Origin: JBBAGE01 sp041655055
Lineage (GTDB): Bacteria > Pseudomonadota > Alphaproteobacteria > Rhodobacterales > Rhodobacteraceae
Direction: 5' to 3'
NCBI GenBank assembly: GCA_041655055.1
Contig: JBBAGE010000032.1
Span: forward strand, 1 to 18,073
DNA length: 18,073 bases
The notes under the pieces: model-generated
What the model saw: only the letters and a program-made list of their open reading frames with translations
Databases searched by the model: none
What the model was told of the DNA's origin: nothing
Part shown: one piece after another, positions 1-6,606 of the stretch
How positions within the stretch are numbered: the first letter of the stretch is position 1
Layout: each line of letters opens with the position of its first letter
Position numbers and translations under genes: made by a program

Positions 1-1
1 G

Positions 2-1768
2 CGCATGGCCGGGCGCAATGCGGTGATCCGCCGCCTGCCCGCGGTGGAAACACTGGGCGCGGTCTCGATCATCTGTTCCGACAAAACCGGCACGCTGACC
101 CGAAACGAGATGACGGCCCGCCGGGTTGTGACCGCGGGCAGCACGATCATGGTCGATGGCTCGGGCTATGCGCCGGGCGATCACCGCCTGCACACCGATG
201 ATGCGGCGGCCTTGATGCTGATCACCACCGGGCTTCTTTGCAATGACGCAAGCCTGCGCGAAAGCGCCGGCGATTGGCTGGCCGAGGGCGACCCGATGGA
301 GGGCGCGCTGGTCACGCTGGCGATGAAGGCGGGGCTTGCCCCCGATACGCTGCGCCGCGATTGGCCGCGGCGCGACGAAATCCCGTTTGATTCCGACACG
401 CGCTATATGGCCACGCTGCACAACCAGCCGGACGGCGGGCGCGTCGCGCTGATCAAAGGCGCGCCCGAGCGGCTTTTGGCCATGGCGGGCACGCAGGCGG
501 ATGGCGACGGGGATGCGGCGCTGAATGCCGATTACTGGTCCGATCAGATCGCCGCCGCCGGCGCGGGCGGCGAAAGGGTGCTGGGCTTTGCCATGAAGCC
601 CATGCCCGATACCCAAGGCGCGCTTGCGCCCGATGATGTGGCCCAAGGCCTGCGATTTCTGGGCATCACGGGTTTCATCGACCCGCCCCGCGACGAGGCC
701 GTCGCCGCCATTGCCGAATGTCAAAGCGCGGGCATCGGGGTAAAAATGATCACCGGCGATCACGCCGCCACCGCCGCCGCGATTGCGCACCAACTGGGGC
801 TGGGGGATGTGCCATCGGTGCTGACCGGACAGGATCTCGACACGATCCCCGAGCCAGATTTTGCCCGCGCCGTGCATGAAACCACGGTTTTCGCCCGCAC
901 CAGCCCGGAACATAAACTGCGCATCGTGCGTGCATTGCAGGCCAGCGGCGCCGTTGTGGCCATGACCGGCGACGGGGTCAATGACGCGCCATCGCTGAAA
1001 CAGGCCGATGTCGGCATCGCCATGGGCCGCAAAGGCACCGAGGCCGCCAAGGAAGCCGCGCAAATGGTGCTGATGGACGATAATTTCGCCTCGATCGTCG
1101 CATCCGTCCACGAAGGCCGCATCGTTTATGACAATATCCGCAAGGTCGTGGCCTGGACGCTGCCCACCAATGGCGGCGAGGTGCTGACGGTGATTGCCGC
1201 GATCGTGTTCAATTTCGCCATGCCAATGACGGCGGCACAAATCCTGTGGATCAACCTTGTGCTGACGGTGACGCTGGGGCTGGTGCTGGCGTTCGAGGCG
1301 GCCGAACCCGGCGTGATGCGCCGCGCGCCGCGCCCGGCCCATGCGGGGCTGTTGTCACCCTTTTTGCTGTGGCGGATCGCATTCATATCGGCCCTGTTCC
1401 TGATCTGGGCGCTGGGGGTGTTTTTCTATGCGCTCTCACGCGGATATGAGCTGGAGCTGGCGCGCACAATGGTGGTTAACATGATCGTGGTGCTGGAAAT
1501 CTTCTATCTGTTCAATATCCGCTATCTGCATGCCAGTTCCTTTTCGCTGCGCGGCGCGGCGGGCACGCCGGCGGTGCTGGGGGCGGTAGCGGTGGTGATC
1601 GTGGCCCAGCTTGCCTTTACCTATCTGCCGGTGATGCAGGATCTGTTCCAGACCCGCGCCATGACCATCGCCGATGGCGCGCTGCTGGTGGGGCTCGGTG
1701 TCGTTGCCTTGGTGGTGATGGAAACAGAAAAACAGATCATGCGCCGCCGTGACTTTCGCCCCGATTAA
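2..1768 (+). CDS. P-type cation-transporting ATPase (5'-truncated by window edge)
   Basis: This is the C-terminal part of a P-type ATPase, an ATP-driven cation pump of the inner membrane; the reading frame enters from the window edge. Numbering from the first in-window Met (nt 5), the phosphorylation motif DKTGTLT starts at Asp26, the nucleotide-binding KGAPE is at 151-155, MITGDH follows, and the hinge motif GDGVND is at 322-327. The last third is hydrophobic and fits M5-M10 of a P2-type pump (HAD domain plus Cation_ATPase_C). In M5 the motif NGGE (389-392) keeps the SERCA Asn768 and Glu771 equivalents. In M6, NLVLTV (417-422) keeps Asn796 but has Leu and Thr where SERCA has Thr799 and Asp800, so the ion cannot be taken to be calcium. 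About 300 N-terminal residues (M1-M4 and actuator domain) lie outside. An SLC13 permease follows 15 nt downstream, suggesting one transcript. Family assignment is secure; substrate is not. Confidence 0.93.
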   Translation, partial: RMAGRNAVIRRLPAVETLGAVSIICSDKTGTLTRNEMTARRVVTAGSTIMVDGSGYAPGDHRLHTDDAAALMLITTGLLCNDASLRESAGDWLAEGDPMEGALVTLAMKAGLAPDTLRRDWPRRDEIPFDSDTRYMATLHNQPDGGRVALIKGAPERLLAMAGTQADGDGDAALNADYWSDQIAAAGAGGERVLGFAMKPMPDTQGALAPDDVAQGLRFLGITGFIDPPRDEAVAAIAECQSAGIGVKMITGDHAATAAAIAHQLGLGDVPSVLTGQDLDTIPEPDFARAVHETTVFARTSPEHKLRIVRALQASGAVVAMTGDGVNDAPSLKQADVGIAMGRKGTEAAKEAAQMVLMDDNFASIVASVHEGRIVYDNIRKVVAWTLPTNGGEVLTVIAAIVFNFAMPMTAAQILWINLVLTVTLGLVLAFEAAEPGVMRRAPRPAHAGLLSPFLLWRIAFISALFLIWALGVFFYALSRGYELELARTMVVNMIVVLEIFYLFNIRYLHASSFSLRGAAGTPAVLGAVAVVIVAQLAFTYLPVMQDLFQTRAMTIADGALLVGLGVVALVVMETEKQIMRRRDFRPD

Positions 1769-1783
1769 ACGCAAAGGCCCTGA

Positions 1784-3610
1784 ATGATGTCTCCGCTGGT
1801 CATGGTTTTGGTGCTGCTGGGGGCGGCTGTCGTGATGTTCACGCTCAACCGCCCGCGCATGGATGCGGTGGCGCTGATGATGATGGTGGCGCTGCCATTG
1901 ACAGGCATCATCACCCTGCCCGAAGCCCTGATGGGGTTTTCCGATCCCAATGTGATCCTGATCGTCGCGTTTTTCGTGATTGGCGAGGCATTGGTGCGCA
2001 CCGGCGTTGCGCATCGGCTGGGCGATTGGCTAAGCGCACGCGCGGGTGCGAGCGAGGCGCGGCTGATCGCGCTTTTGATGGTGATCGTCGCGGGGCTTGG
2101 ATCGTTCATGAGTTCGACCGGGGTGGTCGCGTTGTTCATCCCTATCGTGCTGCGGATCGCGCGCCGGGCGGGGATCGCAGCCAGCGGGCTGATGATGCCG
2201 CTGTCGGTTGCGGCATTGATCAGCGGGATGATGACGCTGGTGGCCACGCCCCCCAATCTGGTGGTGCAGGGCGAATTGGTGCGGCGCGGGTATGAGGGGT
2301 TTTCCTTTTTCGCCTTCGCGCCCTTTGGCCTTCCGATTCTGGGGCTGGCGATCCTTTATATGCTGGCGACACGGCGGTTTTTGCGGCGCGAGGCGACAGA
2401 ACCCGTGGCCGCGCGCCCGGCGCTTGCGGGTTGGGTCGAAGAATACGGGCTGGCGCCGCGCGCGCACCGGTTGCGCATCGCGCCCGGATCGCCATTGGCG
2501 GGCAGGCAGCTTGCAGTGCTTGATCTGCGCGCAAGCGCCGGGGTCAATATCATCGCGATCGAACGCGGCCACCGCTTTGGCCGCGAATTGATCCAGCCCC
2601 GCGCCACCAGCCGGCTTGAGGCGGGCGATATTCTGCTGCTTGATATCATCGCGCCGGAATTCGATCTGGCGGCATTCACCACGCGCCACCGGCTTAAACC
2701 GCTACCGCTCACCAGCCCCTATTTCACCGATCGCGCGCAGGAACTGGGCATGGCCGAATTGCTGATCGCCCCCAATTCGCGGCTGGTGGGCCAGACCGTG
2801 GCCGGGGCGCAGTTTCGCAGCACCTATGATCTGGTGGTGATCGGGATGAAACATGGCACCCAAGCCGTCGAGGATCGCGCCGTGATATCAGAACCATTGC
2901 GCGCGGGCGACACTTTGCTGGTGGCCGGGCCATGGCGCGCCATTCGCAAGCTGGTGGATGCACGCAGCGATCTGGTGCTGCTGGATCTGCCGGCGGAATA
3001 TGACGATGCCGTGCCCGCCCATGGCCGCGCGCCGCTGGCGCTGATGGTGCTGGCGGGGGTGGTGGCGCTGATGGTGGGCGGGATCATCCCGAATGTGCAG
3101 GCGGCGTTGATCGGCTGCCTGGCGTTGGGGCTGTTTGGCTGTATCGATATGGTCGGCGCCTATCGCGCGATCCATTGGCAAAGTCTGATCCTGATCGTGG
3201 GGATGCTGCCCTTTTCGCTGGCGCTGCAACGCACGGGCGGGGTGGATCTGGCCGCCGATGCGCTGCTGGGGCTGGTGGGGGCTGCGGGGCCACGGCTGGT
3301 GCTGGCTGCGATCTTTGCGGCCACGGCGATTTTGGGGCTGTTCATATCCAATACCGCCACGGCGGTGCTGATGGTGCCGATCGCGCTGGCCGTGGCCGAG
3401 GCGCTTGGGGCATCCCCCTATCCGTTCGCGATGACCGTGGCGCTGGCGGCATCCTCGGCCTTCATGACGCCGGTATCTTCGCCGGTGAATACGCTGGTGG
3501 TCGGGCCGGGCAAATATCGGTTCACCGATTTCGTGCGCATCGGTGTGCCCTTTGCGCTGGTATGTATGGGGATCAGCGTGGCGATGGTGCCGATCATCCT
3601 GCCGTTTTGA
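1784..3610 (+). CDS. SLC13/DASS-family permease with central RCK_C-like domains
   Basis: A 608-residue membrane transporter of the SLC13 (divalent anion:Na+ symporter) type. Hydrophobic helices occupy roughly residues 1-205 and 415-608. Each half carries an SNT-type signature that in this family binds Na+ and the substrate carboxylate or oxyanion: SST at 110-112 and SNT at 522-524, with a C-terminal MTPVSSPVN stretch. Between the halves lies a soluble region (about 215-395) with two repeats resembling TrkA_C/RCK_C ligand-binding domains (PGSPLAGRQLAVLDLR and NSRLVGQTVAGAQFR-type openings). This fits the roughly 600-residue bacterial SLC13 proteins with RCK_C inserts, whose substrates (sulfate, phosphate, dicarboxylates, metal oxyanions) vary. 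Two consecutive ATG codons (1784, 1787) are possible starts; an AAAGG 7 nt upstream is a modest ribosome site. It lies 15 nt after the ATPase stop, so co-transcription is likely. Confidence 0.9.
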   Translation: MMSPLVMVLVLLGAAVVMFTLNRPRMDAVALMMMVALPLTGIITLPEALMGFSDPNVILIVAFFVIGEALVRTGVAHRLGDWLSARAGASEARLIALLMVIVAGLGSFMSSTGVVALFIPIVLRIARRAGIAASGLMMPLSVAALISGMMTLVATPPNLVVQGELVRRGYEGFSFFAFAPFGLPILGLAILYMLATRRFLRREATEPVAARPALAGWVEEYGLAPRAHRLRIAPGSPLAGRQLAVLDLRASAGVNIIAIERGHRFGRELIQPRATSRLEAGDILLLDIIAPEFDLAAFTTRHRLKPLPLTSPYFTDRAQELGMAELLIAPNSRLVGQTVAGAQFRSTYDLVVIGMKHGTQAVEDRAVISEPLRAGDTLLVAGPWRAIRKLVDARSDLVLLDLPAEYDDAVPAHGRAPLALMVLAGVVALMVGGIIPNVQAALIGCLALGLFGCIDMVGAYRAIHWQSLILIVGMLPFSLALQRTGGVDLAADALLGLVGAAGPRLVLAAIFAATAILGLFISNTATAVLMVPIALAVAEALGASPYPFAMTVALAASSAFMTPVSSPVNTLVVGPGKYRFTDFVRIGVPFALVCMGISVAMVPIILPF

Positions 3611-3611
3611 T

Positions 3612-3639
3612 CTGCGCGCCCCCGCAAGAGGGCGCGCAG
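3612..3639. terminator. Hairpin between convergent genes, probable terminator
   Basis: A perfect 10-bp inverted repeat (CTGCGCGCCC at 3612-3621, GGGCGCGCAG at 3630-3639) with an 8-nt loop lies between the stop of the SLC13 gene (3610) and the stop of the convergent membrane-protein gene (3645). There is no T-tract on either strand, so it may act as a transcript end or RNA-stabilising hairpin rather than a classical intrinsic terminator. Confidence 0.55.
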
Positions 3640-3644
3640 CCGGA

Positions 3645-3998
3645 TCAGCGCAGGGCGCTGCGCGCGGCGGTGATATAGAACACCGCCACCGCGGCAATGC
3701 CGCCGGGCACCAATCCCAGCAAAACCGCGAAGACATAATCCACCGGCGCAAGCAGCGCGCCCGCATCCGCCAGCGTCCAGACCGGCACGAAAAAGGTGGC
3801 AACAACCGTCACCACAAGCCCCGCCGCCAGCGCCACGCCAAGCGGCCCGCCCGCCGGGCGTGCAGCCCCGCGCAGCCGGGCAAAACCCGCGATGATCACC
3901 AGCAGCGCCACCACCGCCACCGCGACGGCGATCCACAGCCAGATCCCCATGGTTTCAACAAGGATATGATAGATCGAGACAAGATCAAAATCGCTCAT
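3645..3998 (-). CDS. Small three-helix membrane protein (DUF5368-like)
   Basis: A 117-residue hydrophobic protein with three predicted membrane helices at about residues 18-40, 52-75 and 84-110, and short polar ends; no catalytic motif is visible. Its arrangement, with an acidic N-terminus and a PVDYVFAVLLGL segment before the last helix, recalls the Rhodobacterales DUF5368 family, but that name is from memory and unverified. The start is supported by an AAGGAA ribosome site that overlaps the TAA of the upstream sulfide:quinone oxidoreductase gene; only 9 nt separate the two genes, so translation is probably coupled. The context suggests a membrane-anchored accessory of sulfide oxidation, but no function is known to me. 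Confidence 0.72.
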   Translation of the reverse strand: MSDFDLVSIYHILVETMGIWLWIAVAVAVVALLVIIAGFARLRGAARPAGGPLGVALAAGLVVTVVATFFVPVWTLADAGALLAPVDYVFAVLLGLVPGGIAAVAVFYITAARSALR

Positions 3999-4007
3999 GG
4001 TCGTTCC

Positions 4008-5222
4008 TTATGCACGGCCGCGCAGCATGGCGCGATAGGTTCCCAACAGGCCTTTTTCCTCGATCAGCCAACTGACCCACAATTCTTTAAGCGGATCAAT
4101 AAACGGGAACGAGGGGATCAGATTGCCGTCATAGTCGAATTCGATCAGCATGGCGCGGCCATAGCCGGTGACCATCGGGCAGGATGTATAGCCGTTGAAT
4201 ACAGCCGATGGCGTGCGCCCGGCGGTTTCGGCCACCAGATTTTCCGCCACCACCGGCACCTGCCATTTGACGCTGGCCGCGGTTTTGCCGCGCGGCACCC
4301 CGGCGATATCACCCAGCGCAAAGACATTGGGATAGCGCGGATGGCGCAAGGTGGCGCGGTCAGCCTCGATCCAGCCATCGGCGGCCAGCACGCCATCCTG
4401 CCACGGCAGGGGGCTGTCGCGCACCGCATCGGGCGCGCGCATCGGCGGCACGACATGGATGAAATCGTAATCGAGCACCACATCGCCGGTTTCGGTCGCA
4501 TAGGTGGCCTTGCGCGCGCCCGGATCGATGGCACGCAGGACATGGCTGTAGTTGACCGCCACATCGCGCGCGGCAAAAAGCGCGGCCACCTTGTCGTTGA
4601 CGGGCGGAATGGCAAAAACGCCGGGGTTATGGGCGTTATAGATCAGTTCGACCGCGCCGCGCCGGCCCTGACGGCGGGCCTTGTCCTCGGTGATGAAGGT
4701 CATTTTCAGCGGGGCGCCGGCGCATTTCATCTCGCCCGCGGGGCGACCGAAAAGGCCCACCCCGCCATCCGCAATGAATTGATCGATCGCAGCCGCCGAT
4801 GCCAGCGCCTGCGCGGGGCCCGCATAGACGGATGCGATGCCTTCGCGCCCGATCAGATCAGCGCTCATCCCCTCGATCGCGGTGTAGTCAAGCATCAGCC
4901 CGGTAGCGACCATCAGGAAATCATAGGCCACGCGCTGGCCGCTGTCGGTGATGACCAGATTGGCCTCGGGGTCGAATTCGGCCACGGCGGCCTCGATCCA
5001 TTCGACGCCGCCGGGCAGGTAATCCGCATTGCGCGATGTGACCTGCGATGGCTGCCACAGGCCCGCGCCGATCAGCACGAAGCCGGGCTGGAAATGGTGG
5101 TCGCGCTTGCGATCGATGATGGTGATTACCGCATTGGGCATATCGCGCCGCAACCGCGAGGCCAGCGATAGCCCCGCCGCCCCTGCCCCCGCGATCACGA
5201 TCCGCGCCCGTCCCGCTATCAT
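4008..5222 (-). CDS. sqr: Sulfide:quinone oxidoreductase, type II (SQOR-like)
   Basis: A 404-residue FAD flavoprotein predicted to oxidise sulfide at the inner-membrane surface, passing electrons to quinone and sulfane sulfur to an acceptor. The N-terminal dinucleotide-binding motif GAGAAG is at 12-17, an ATG motif (106-108) lies mid-domain, and the second FAD motif FALGDIAG is at 301-308. Only two cysteines occur: Cys167 in KCAGAP and Cys348 in TSCPMVTGYG. These are the two redox cysteines of the type II group that includes human SQOR (Cys201/Cys379); the third cysteine of type I enzymes is missing. The C-terminus (FPFIDPLKELWVSW) fits the amphipathic membrane-binding tail. ATG at 5222 was chosen because it sits just before the FAD motif; no strong ribosome site is seen, and an upstream GTG (5312) is less likely. 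Divergent from sqrR, and followed closely by the small membrane-protein gene. Confidence 0.93.
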   Translation of the reverse strand: MIAGRARIVIAGAGAAGLSLASRLRRDMPNAVITIIDRKRDHHFQPGFVLIGAGLWQPSQVTSRNADYLPGGVEWIEAAVAEFDPEANLVITDSGQRVAYDFLMVATGLMLDYTAIEGMSADLIGREGIASVYAGPAQALASAAAIDQFIADGGVGLFGRPAGEMKCAGAPLKMTFITEDKARRQGRRGAVELIYNAHNPGVFAIPPVNDKVAALFAARDVAVNYSHVLRAIDPGARKATYATETGDVVLDYDFIHVVPPMRAPDAVRDSPLPWQDGVLAADGWIEADRATLRHPRYPNVFALGDIAGVPRGKTAASVKWQVPVVAENLVAETAGRTPSAVFNGYTSCPMVTGYGRAMLIEFDYDGNLIPSFPFIDPLKELWVSWLIEEKGLLGTYRAMLRGRA

Positions 5223-5472
5223 TATATGCGAAAAGATGAATATCAAGATAACATTTGAGCCAATGGCCCCCGACGCGCATTTATTCCCCGAAACCGGGGT
5301 GATTCTTGGCACGTTTTCGGGTATGATCAGGCTAATTGATTGCTATACCAATAAAATAAAACAAATTCCATTTTACGATTGCATTAATATGAATATCATG
5401 TATTTTCGTCGCATGCATAAATTGCATGCCCCGAAGATACCACCCACCACCGCCACAATAGCGGGGATTATC
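5223..5472. promoter_or_regulatory. AT-rich divergent sqr / sqrR control region
   Basis: About 250 bp separate the sqr and sqrR starts, and the stretch is conspicuously AT-rich (especially 5330-5430) against a GC-rich background. It holds a perfect inverted repeat GCATGCA-N5-TGCATGC (5411-5429), a 10-bp direct repeat ATGAATATCA at 5236-5245 and 5389-5398 (the second copy extends to the palindrome ATGA-ATA-TCAT), an ATTC-N8-GATT element (5365-5380), and a small CCCCG/CGGGG hairpin (5287-5300). The SqrR consensus, as I recall it, is ATTC-N8-GAAT, so 5365-5380 is one mismatch away. Which element is the real operator cannot be decided by reading. Confidence 0.6.
5411..5429. repeat. Perfect inverted repeat, candidate operator
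   Basis: GCATGCA, five bases (TAAAT), then TGCATGC form a perfect 7-bp-arm dyad centred 53 bp upstream of the sqrR start codon. Position and symmetry fit a dimeric winged-helix regulator such as the adjacent ArsR-family protein, which would autoregulate; not tested. Confidence 0.5.
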
Positions 5473-5787
5473 ATGACCAAACGCGCACTGCCCGTTGAAG
5501 CCCAGGATTTGCAAGCCAAGCTGGATGTTGCCTCAGGCTTTCTCAAGAAAATGTCGAATCCCGACCGGTTGCTGCTGGCCTGTGCGCTGCTGGATGGCGA
5601 ACGCTCGGTAAGCGAGCTGGAAGAAACGCTTGGCATCCGCCAACCCGGCCTGTCACAGCAACTGGCCGAATTGCGCGGCGCCGGACTTGTGGCCGGACGC
5701 AAGGAAGGCAAACAGGTGTTCTATCACATCGCCGATCCGGCGGTCGAAACCTTTATCCATCAGATTCACCGGCTGTTTTGCACCTGA
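5473..5787 (+). CDS. sqrR: Persulfide-responsive ArsR-family repressor SqrR/BigR
   Basis: A 104-residue ArsR/SmtB winged-helix repressor. The helix-turn-helix lies at about 45-68 (SVSELEETLGIRQPGLSQQL) and the wing at 72-86 (RKEGKQVFYHI). It lacks the metal-binding ELCVCDL motif of ArsR/SmtB. It has exactly two cysteines, Cys37 in helix 2 (LLLACALLDGE) and Cys103 near the C-terminus (HRLFCT). The 66-residue separation equals that of the tetrasulfide-forming pair in R. capsulatus SqrR (Cys41/Cys107, as I recall), which is the main reason for the name. In that system persulfides crosslink the cysteines and release DNA, de-repressing sqr and sulfane-sulfur genes. It is divergent from sqr and upstream of further sulfur genes. 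ATG 5473 is preferred because family alignment begins there; upstream in-frame ATGs would add a low-complexity leader. Confidence 0.92.
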   Translation: MTKRALPVEAQDLQAKLDVASGFLKKMSNPDRLLLACALLDGERSVSELEETLGIRQPGLSQQLAELRGAGLVAGRKEGKQVFYHIADPAVETFIHQIHRLFCT

Positions 5788-5807
5788 TCGCGAAACGCCT
5801 GACCGCA

Positions 5808-5896
5808 ATCCGCGCAAGCGGATGGATGGGTGGCAGGTCTGATATTCAGTAATTCGTATACAGCCGGTAACAAGTGTATAAGACTGCCCCCATCCA
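5808..5896 (+). promoter_or_regulatory. Potential structured leader upstream of the DUF2892 gene
   Basis: Two adjacent secondary-structure elements fill the sqrR-DUF2892 gap. The first is a 6-bp hairpin, ATCCGC/GCGGAT with a GCAA (GNRA) tetraloop, at 5808-5823. The second is a long stem pairing 5823-5840 with 5881-5896: 8 bp, a bulged T5831, 5 bp, a bulged G5837, then 3 bp. Inside its 40-nt loop sits TATACA-N12-TGTATA (5857-5862, 5875-5880), which could be an inner stem or a protein dyad. An ATTC-N8-GTAT element (5844-5859), one mismatch from the recalled SqrR consensus, overlaps. The structure ends 9 nt before the AAAGGA ribosome site at 5905-5910. It could be an mRNA leader, an sqrR transcript end (no T-tract) or an operator region. 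Confidence 0.5.
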
Positions 5897-5917
5897 CAAC
5901 TCACAAAGGATCATAAG

Positions 5918-6136
5918 ATGAAAGTCAACGTCGGCACCCCGGATCGCATCGTCCGTCTGATTTTGGGCATCATACTGGTGGTGATCCCGTTCCTGACCAA
6001 TTGGGCACTGTTTGAAAGCGCGCTCTGGACCTGGGTTTCGGTGATCGTCGGTCTGGTTCTGGCCATCACCGCATTGGTGCGTTTCTGCCCGATCTATGCG
6101 GCTATGGGCATGTCATCATCCAAAGAAAACGAATAA
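5918..6136 (+). CDS. DUF2892 (YgaP-like) two-helix membrane protein
   Basis: A 72-residue inner-membrane protein with the DUF2892 layout: an N-terminal NVGTPDRIVRLILG motif, two membrane helices at about 11-28 and 36-54, and the family's C-terminal RFCPIYAAMG segment with a single Cys57. The family is the membrane module of E. coli YgaP, where it is fused to a rhodanese domain. Here the rhodanese-like partner is the next gene (6181-6543). The role is probably to hold or pass sulfane sulfur at the membrane, inferred from context; the biochemical role of DUF2892 itself is unsettled. A good ribosome site (AAAGGA, 7 nt before ATG) fixes the start. Confidence 0.88.
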   Translation: MKVNVGTPDRIVRLILGIILVVIPFLTNWALFESALWTWVSVIVGLVLAITALVRFCPIYAAMGMSSSKENE

Positions 6137-6180
6137 CGCCAAAACATCGCGCCGCGCGCATCAACCAAAGGAAAGCTGCC

Positions 6181-6543
6181 ATGTGGCCCTTCAACCTGTT
6201 CGGAAAGCAACCAAAATTGCGCATCACGCGTATCGATGGCCGCTTTTCCACCAGCGCCCAGATCAAACCCGATCAGATCGAAACCCTGGCGCAAGCGGGT
6301 TACACAGCCATCCTTTGCGCGCGGCCCGACAAGGAACAACAGGGCCAGCCGCCCTTTGCCGATATCGCCCGCGAGGCAAAGAAACACGGCATAAAGGCGA
6401 TCCACATCCCGATTTCGGGCATGCCGAATGCCAATCAGGCCGCCATCTGCCGCAAGGCGCTGGCCGAGGTTGACGGCCCGGTCATCGGCTATTGTCGCTC
6501 GGGCGCGCGCGCTACCAGTCTCTATCGCGCCGCTACCCGCTGA
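6181..6543 (+). CDS. DUF442 / TIGR01244-type rhodanese-like sulfurtransferase
   Basis: A 120-residue protein of the DUF442 (TIGR01244) family, which has a tyrosine-phosphatase-like fold and rhodanese-like activity. The catalytic loop CRSGARA starts at Cys105, with Arg110 closing a C-x4-R cradle. Upstream features typical of the family are ITRIDGRFSTSAQIKPDQI (15-33), the AGYTAILCARPDKE segment and HIPISGMP. It would take sulfane sulfur from the persulfide made by SQR and pass it to thiols. In many bacteria this domain is fused to a persulfide dioxygenase (Blh-type proteins of BigR regulons); here it stands alone and the dioxygenase is missing. Start supported by AAAGGAAAG upstream; 44 nt after the DUF2892 gene, so likely the same transcript. 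Confidence 0.88.
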   Translation: MWPFNLFGKQPKLRITRIDGRFSTSAQIKPDQIETLAQAGYTAILCARPDKEQQGQPPFADIAREAKKHGIKAIHIPISGMPNANQAAICRKALAEVDGPVIGYCRSGARATSLYRAATR

Positions 6544-6606
6544 GTTGCCCGGCGCAGGCAGGAAACTGCGCCTTTCCCCCCATTTCCAGAAATGCAAAGT
6601 CGTGCC

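Noticed and set aside
3543..5171. Long plus-strand open frame (542 codons) across the sqr gene
   Set aside because: It lies antisense to sqr and the DUF5368-like gene, its product is rich in His, Arg, Gln and Gly with no domain, and it reflects the GC-biased third positions of the opposite strand.
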